Part shown: piece after piece, positions 32,964-35,413 of the stretch
How positions within the stretch are numbered: position 1 is the stretch's first letter
Layout of the letters: each line of letters begins with the position of its first letter
The notes under the pieces: model-generated
Databases searched by the model: none
The model's input: the letters and a program-made list of their open reading frames with translations, nothing else
What the model was told of the DNA's origin: nothing
Assembly (NCBI GenBank): GCA_012838445.1
Contig: DUPF01000068.1
Coordinates: forward strand, 1 to 35,413
Length of the DNA: 35,413 bases
From: Intrasporangiaceae bacterium
Lineage (GTDB): Bacteria; Actinomycetota; Actinomycetes; Actinomycetales; Dermatophilaceae
Direction of reading: 5' to 3'
Position numbers and translations under genes: made by a program

Positions 32964-33818
32964 TCAGGCCCGGGCGACCCGGTCCAGGACGGCATCGACG
33001 ACCGCCTCGGGAGCCTGGTCCGGGATCCAGTGCGAGACCCCGTCCAGGACGACGAATCGGTAGTCGGCGGCGACGAACCGCTCGCACAACTGGGCCCCTG
33101 CTCGCCGCAGCGCCTGGTCCTCGGTACTCCACACATACGTCGTCGGCACCGTCGTGCTCGGGAAGTCCTCCGCCGGAGCCATCGCCCGATACCACTCCAG
33201 CGCGGCGGTCATCGCCCCCGGCTCCTGGAACCGGCCCACGTAATGATCGATGTCCTCAGGGGGGAGGTCCCCGAGGATGGTCCGCAGGATCGCCCAGTCG
33301 TTCCCGCTCAGCCAGTCCTCGGCGGTCCCGGGCTGCCAGAAGATGCGGATGTATGCGGCTGCCTCCCGTTGGTCCGGGTCGTCGCGGTATGCGGTGGCGT
33401 AGGCCTGCGGATGCGGCACCGAGAGTGCGGTGAAGGTCTGCACCCGATCCGCGGCGCGCTCGCACACCACCCAGCCGACCTGGGCGCCCCAGTCGTGGCC
33501 GAGGAGGTGGAAGCGCTCCACCCCGAGGGCGTCGGCGAGGTGGAGCACGTCGTCGACGAGACGCGGCATGCGGTAGTTCTCGGTGCCGACCGGTCGGGCT
33601 CCCGGGCTGTAGCCGCGCTGGTCGGGGGCGATGACCCGCAGACCCTGCGCCGCCAGGCCGCTCCCCACGGCTCGCCAGCAGCGGCGGGACTGGGGGAACC
33701 CGTGCAGCGCGATGACCACGTCGGTGGCGTCCTCGTCCCCGATGCTCGAGACCGTGAAGGTCAGGTCGGCACCGCCGGAGGTGACGGTGACATTGTGATC
33801 GGTCCACTGGGCAGCCAT
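32964..33818 (-). CDS. Alpha/beta hydrolase, epoxide hydrolase-like
   Basis: A 284-residue alpha/beta hydrolase. HGFP (39-42) forms the oxyanion region. The nucleophile elbow GHDWGAQ has Asp109, as in epoxide hydrolases and haloalkane dehalogenases rather than serine esterases. His263 (GVSHWIPDQAPE) completes the triad. A helical cap lies at about 140-210. Physiological substrate unknown. The ATG at 33818 is preceded at six bases by TACACT, so it is probably leaderless. Confidence 0.9.
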   Translation of the reverse strand: MAAQWTDHNVTVTSGGADLTFTVSSIGDEDATDVVIALHGFPQSRRCWRAVGSGLAAQGLRVIAPDQRGYSPGARPVGTENYRMPRLVDDVLHLADALGVERFHLLGHDWGAQVGWVVCERAADRVQTFTALSVPHPQAYATAYRDDPDQREAAAYIRIFWQPGTAEDWLSGNDWAILRTILGDLPPEDIDHYVGRFQEPGAMTAALEWYRAMAPAEDFPSTTVPTTYVWSTEDQALRRAGAQLCERFVAADYRFVVLDGVSHWIPDQAPEAVVDAVLDRVARA

Positions 33819-33824
33819 GACCGC

Positions 33825-33830
33825 AGTGTA
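33825..33830 (-). promoter_or_regulatory. -10 box for leaderless hydrolase gene
   Basis: TACACT on the minus strand, six bases before the ATG at 33818 and 18 bases from the opposite -10 box of the thioesterase gene. Confidence 0.5.
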
Positions 33831-33848
33831 TGGAGGGCGGGGCGATGG

Positions 33849-33854
33849 CAGGAT
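33849..33854 (+). promoter_or_regulatory. -10 box for leaderless thioesterase gene
   Basis: CAGGAT, six bases before the ATG at 33861. The first base departs from TANNNT, so it is weaker than the others. Confidence 0.4.
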
Positions 33855-33860
33855 GCGGGT

Positions 33861-34286
33861 ATGCCGGATCACCTCGCGCAGTACCCGCACCGGGCACCGT
33901 TCCCGACCCGGTGGAACGACAACGACATCTACGGTCATGTGAACAACACCGTCCACTACCTCGCGATGGACACCGTCATCAACGCCTGGATGATCGAGCG
34001 CGCCGGCCTGAGCATCGACCCCGGCAGTGACGCACCGATCGGCCTGTGCGTCGAATCCGGCTGCCGCTACATCGAATCGGCCGAGTATCCGGACACGCTC
34101 ACCGTCGGGCTGCGGGTCGGCAAACTCGGCACGTCGAGTGTGACGTGGGAACTCGCCATGACCCGCGGCGACGGGACCCTCATCGCCGAGGGTCGCTTCG
34201 TGCACGTCTTCGTCGACAAGGCCACCCGGCGCCCGACGCCCATCCCGGATACCATGCGCGCCGCGATGGAGCATCTCATCGCCTGA
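33861..34286 (+). CDS. Hotdog-fold acyl-CoA thioesterase (4HBT type)
   Basis: A 141-residue hotdog protein. PTRWNDNDIYGHVNNTVHYLAMDTVIN is the 4-hydroxybenzoyl-CoA thioesterase signature with the catalytic Asp, and RYIESAEYPDTLTVGLRVGKLGTSSVTWEL forms the central strand. The last part (EGRFVHVFVDKATRRPTPIPD) is typical of YbgC/FadM-like enzymes. An open frame continues far upstream through the tRNA region, but the ATG at 33861 fits the domain start and the -10 spacing. It is followed after 26 bases by the MoxR gene. Confidence 0.9.
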   Translation: MPDHLAQYPHRAPFPTRWNDNDIYGHVNNTVHYLAMDTVINAWMIERAGLSIDPGSDAPIGLCVESGCRYIESAEYPDTLTVGLRVGKLGTSSVTWELAMTRGDGTLIAEGRFVHVFVDKATRRPTPIPDTMRAAMEHLIA

Positions 34287-34312
34287 GCCGGGCGACGTGG
34301 CAGAGTTGGCCC

Positions 34313-35215
34313 ATGGACCCCCGTGCGGCATATGCGAGCGCCGGTGACCTCGAGAAGGCACTGGGAGCGACCGGATACCTGTCGAGTCCGGAGTTGTCGA
34401 CCGTCGCGTGGCTGAGCCTGCGGCTGGCCCGCCCGCTGCTCATGGAGGGGGAACCGGGCACCGGCAAGACCTCCCTCGCCGAGGCCCTCGCCGAGGCGCT
34501 CGACCTGCCGCTCGTGCGGCTGCAGTGCTACGAGGGGATCGACGCCACCCAGGCGCTCTACGACTGGGACTTCCCGCGCCAGATCCTCCATCTGCGGGCC
34601 TTGGAGGCGACCGCGGCCGAGGGCGCCGGTTCGGACCGGGATCTCGGCGAGGTCGAGGGGCAACTCTTCGACGAGCGGTTCCTCCTCGCCCGCCCGATCC
34701 TCAAGGCATTGCGGGAGGCGCCGGTCGTCCTCCTCATCGACGAGATCGACCGCGCCGACGACGAGTTCGAGGCCTTCCTCCTCGAGGTGCTCTCGACGTG
34801 GCAGGTGACGATCCCCGAACTCGGGACGATCACCGCGGCCACCCCGCCGGTCGTCATCCTCACCTCGAACCGAACCCGTGAGTTGCACGACGCCCTCAAG
34901 CGCCGCTGCCTCTACCACTGGCTCGAACACCCCGGGCTGCAGCGCGAGTTGGAGATCCTCGCCGCCCGGGCGCCCGAGGTCCCGCAGCAGCTCGCCGAGC
35001 AGGTCGTGCGCGCGACGCACGCGATCCGGGCCGACGAGGCCCTCGTCAAACCGCCGGGCATCGCCGAGACCCTCGACTGGGCCCGCGCCCTGACCGAGCT
35101 CGGGGTGCGTGAACTCGACGTCGAGACCGCTGCGGCGACGCTCGGGGTCGCGGTGAAGTACCGCGAGGACGCCGAGCGGGTCCAGCACGCCCTGGCCCGG
35201 ATGCTCGCCGGGTGA
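34313..35215 (+). CDS. MoxR family AAA+ ATPase
   Basis: A 300-residue AAA+ ATPase. Walker A GEPGTGKT is at 46-53 and Walker B VVLLIDEID ends near 145 (Asp143, Glu144). Sensor 1 is VVILTSNRTRELHDALKRRCLYHWL with an arginine finger candidate. The C-terminal lid domain follows. MoxR proteins act with VWA-domain partners as chaperones that insert metal cofactors or assemble complexes; the partner gene begins 34 bases downstream. A CAGAGT six bases before the ATG may be a weak -10 box; an upstream open frame exists only inside the thioesterase gene. Confidence 0.92.
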   Translation: MDPRAAYASAGDLEKALGATGYLSSPELSTVAWLSLRLARPLLMEGEPGTGKTSLAEALAEALDLPLVRLQCYEGIDATQALYDWDFPRQILHLRALEATAAEGAGSDRDLGEVEGQLFDERFLLARPILKALREAPVVLLIDEIDRADDEFEAFLLEVLSTWQVTIPELGTITAATPPVVILTSNRTRELHDALKRRCLYHWLEHPGLQRELEILAARAPEVPQQLAEQVVRATHAIRADEALVKPPGIAETLDWARALTELGVRELDVETAAATLGVAVKYREDAERVQHALARMLAG

Positions 35216-35249
35216 GGGGCCGGGCACCCCGAGAACGGCAGCGTGATCC

Positions 35250-35413
35250 ATGATTCCGACCCCGACACCCCCACCGGTCCGGCACCCGCCGGAGGAGATC
35301 CTCCTCGGGTTCTGCCGGGCGCTGCGGGCGGCCGGGCTGCCGATCACCGCCGACCGGGAGCACGGCTACCTGAGCGCCGTCGCGGCGATCGGTCTGGACG
35401 ATCAGGCGGGGAC
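35250..35413 (+). CDS. VWA domain (CoxE-like) protein, 5' part only
   Basis: Fifty-four codons plus two bases are visible, beginning MIPTPTPPPVRHPPEEILLG and continuing with LRAAGLPITADREHGYLSAVAAIGLDD. The segment GFCRALRAAGLPIT matches the N-terminus of CoxE-like VWA proteins that pair with MoxR ATPases; the VWA domain lies beyond the window. Start ATG 35250; no ribosome site is evident. Confidence 0.7.
   Translation, partial: MIPTPTPPPVRHPPEEILLGFCRALRAAGLPITADREHGYLSAVAAIGLDDQAG

Noticed and set aside
3337-33863. GTATGC/GCATAC as a Chi-like sequence for RecBCD
   Set aside because: The counts on the two strands are nearly equal (16 and 14), while Chi sites are strongly strand-biased.
32835-34286. 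A 483-codon frame running through tRNA-Tyr into the thioesterase
   Set aside because: Only the part from 33861 has a domain; the upstream part crosses a tRNA, a terminator and the antisense of the hydrolase.

Overview
The window is high-GC bacterial chromosome with tightly packed genes, many ATGA/GTGA stop-start overlaps, GTG starts, mycothiol-type chemistry and a type II dehydroquinase with the actinobacterial NAGG motif. It looks like an actinomycete, probably near Intrasporangiaceae/Dermatophilaceae; that family placement is an impression from gene content and base use. I see no phage, transposon, CRISPR or plasmid functions.

Layout. 1-7434 (minus): recC and the first 806 codons of recB (DNA end repair), then a VIT1/CCC1-type metal transporter and a mycothiol-dependent maleylpyruvate-isomerase-like enzyme. 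7477-16995 (plus): a complex I (nuo) cluster A-B-[antitoxin-toxin]-C-H-I-J-K-L-M-N. It carries the proton-pumping arm and the FeS relay proteins B and I, but no nuoD, E, F or G. 17042-21740: HtpX protease and a heterodimeric ABC exporter pair. 21783-22566: an NlpC/P60-like gene apparently split by a one-base frameshift. 22685-25168: aminopeptidase N. 25181-28556 (minus): two SDR dehydrogenases joined by a tandem repeat of ribosome sites and start codons, a BtuF-like metal-receptor fold protein, a VOC protein and a hotdog thioesterase. 28597-30996: aroQ, a 3+3 inverted repeat array, tRNA-Thr, tRNA-Met, rpmG and a baeRF (eRF1-like) protein. 31305-32909: secreted NlpC/P60 peptidoglycan hydrolase, YajQ and tRNA-Tyr. 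32964-35413: an epoxide-hydrolase-like enzyme, a second hotdog thioesterase, a MoxR ATPase and the start of a CoxE/VWA-like protein.

Gene expression. Many first genes of operons have a TANNNT -10 box ending 6 or 7 bases before the start codon and no ribosome site, so their mRNAs should be leaderless. Two divergent pairs (7434/7477 and 33818/33861) each have exactly 42 bases between start codons, with the -10 boxes facing apart 17-18 bases from each other.

The best candidate for something unusual is the nuo cluster without nuoDEFG. Its NuoA and NuoH depart from consensus at positions that are normally conserved, and a toxin-antitoxin module splits it. The repeat array at 29079-29194 and the repeat at 25959-26012 are the clearest non-coding oddities.
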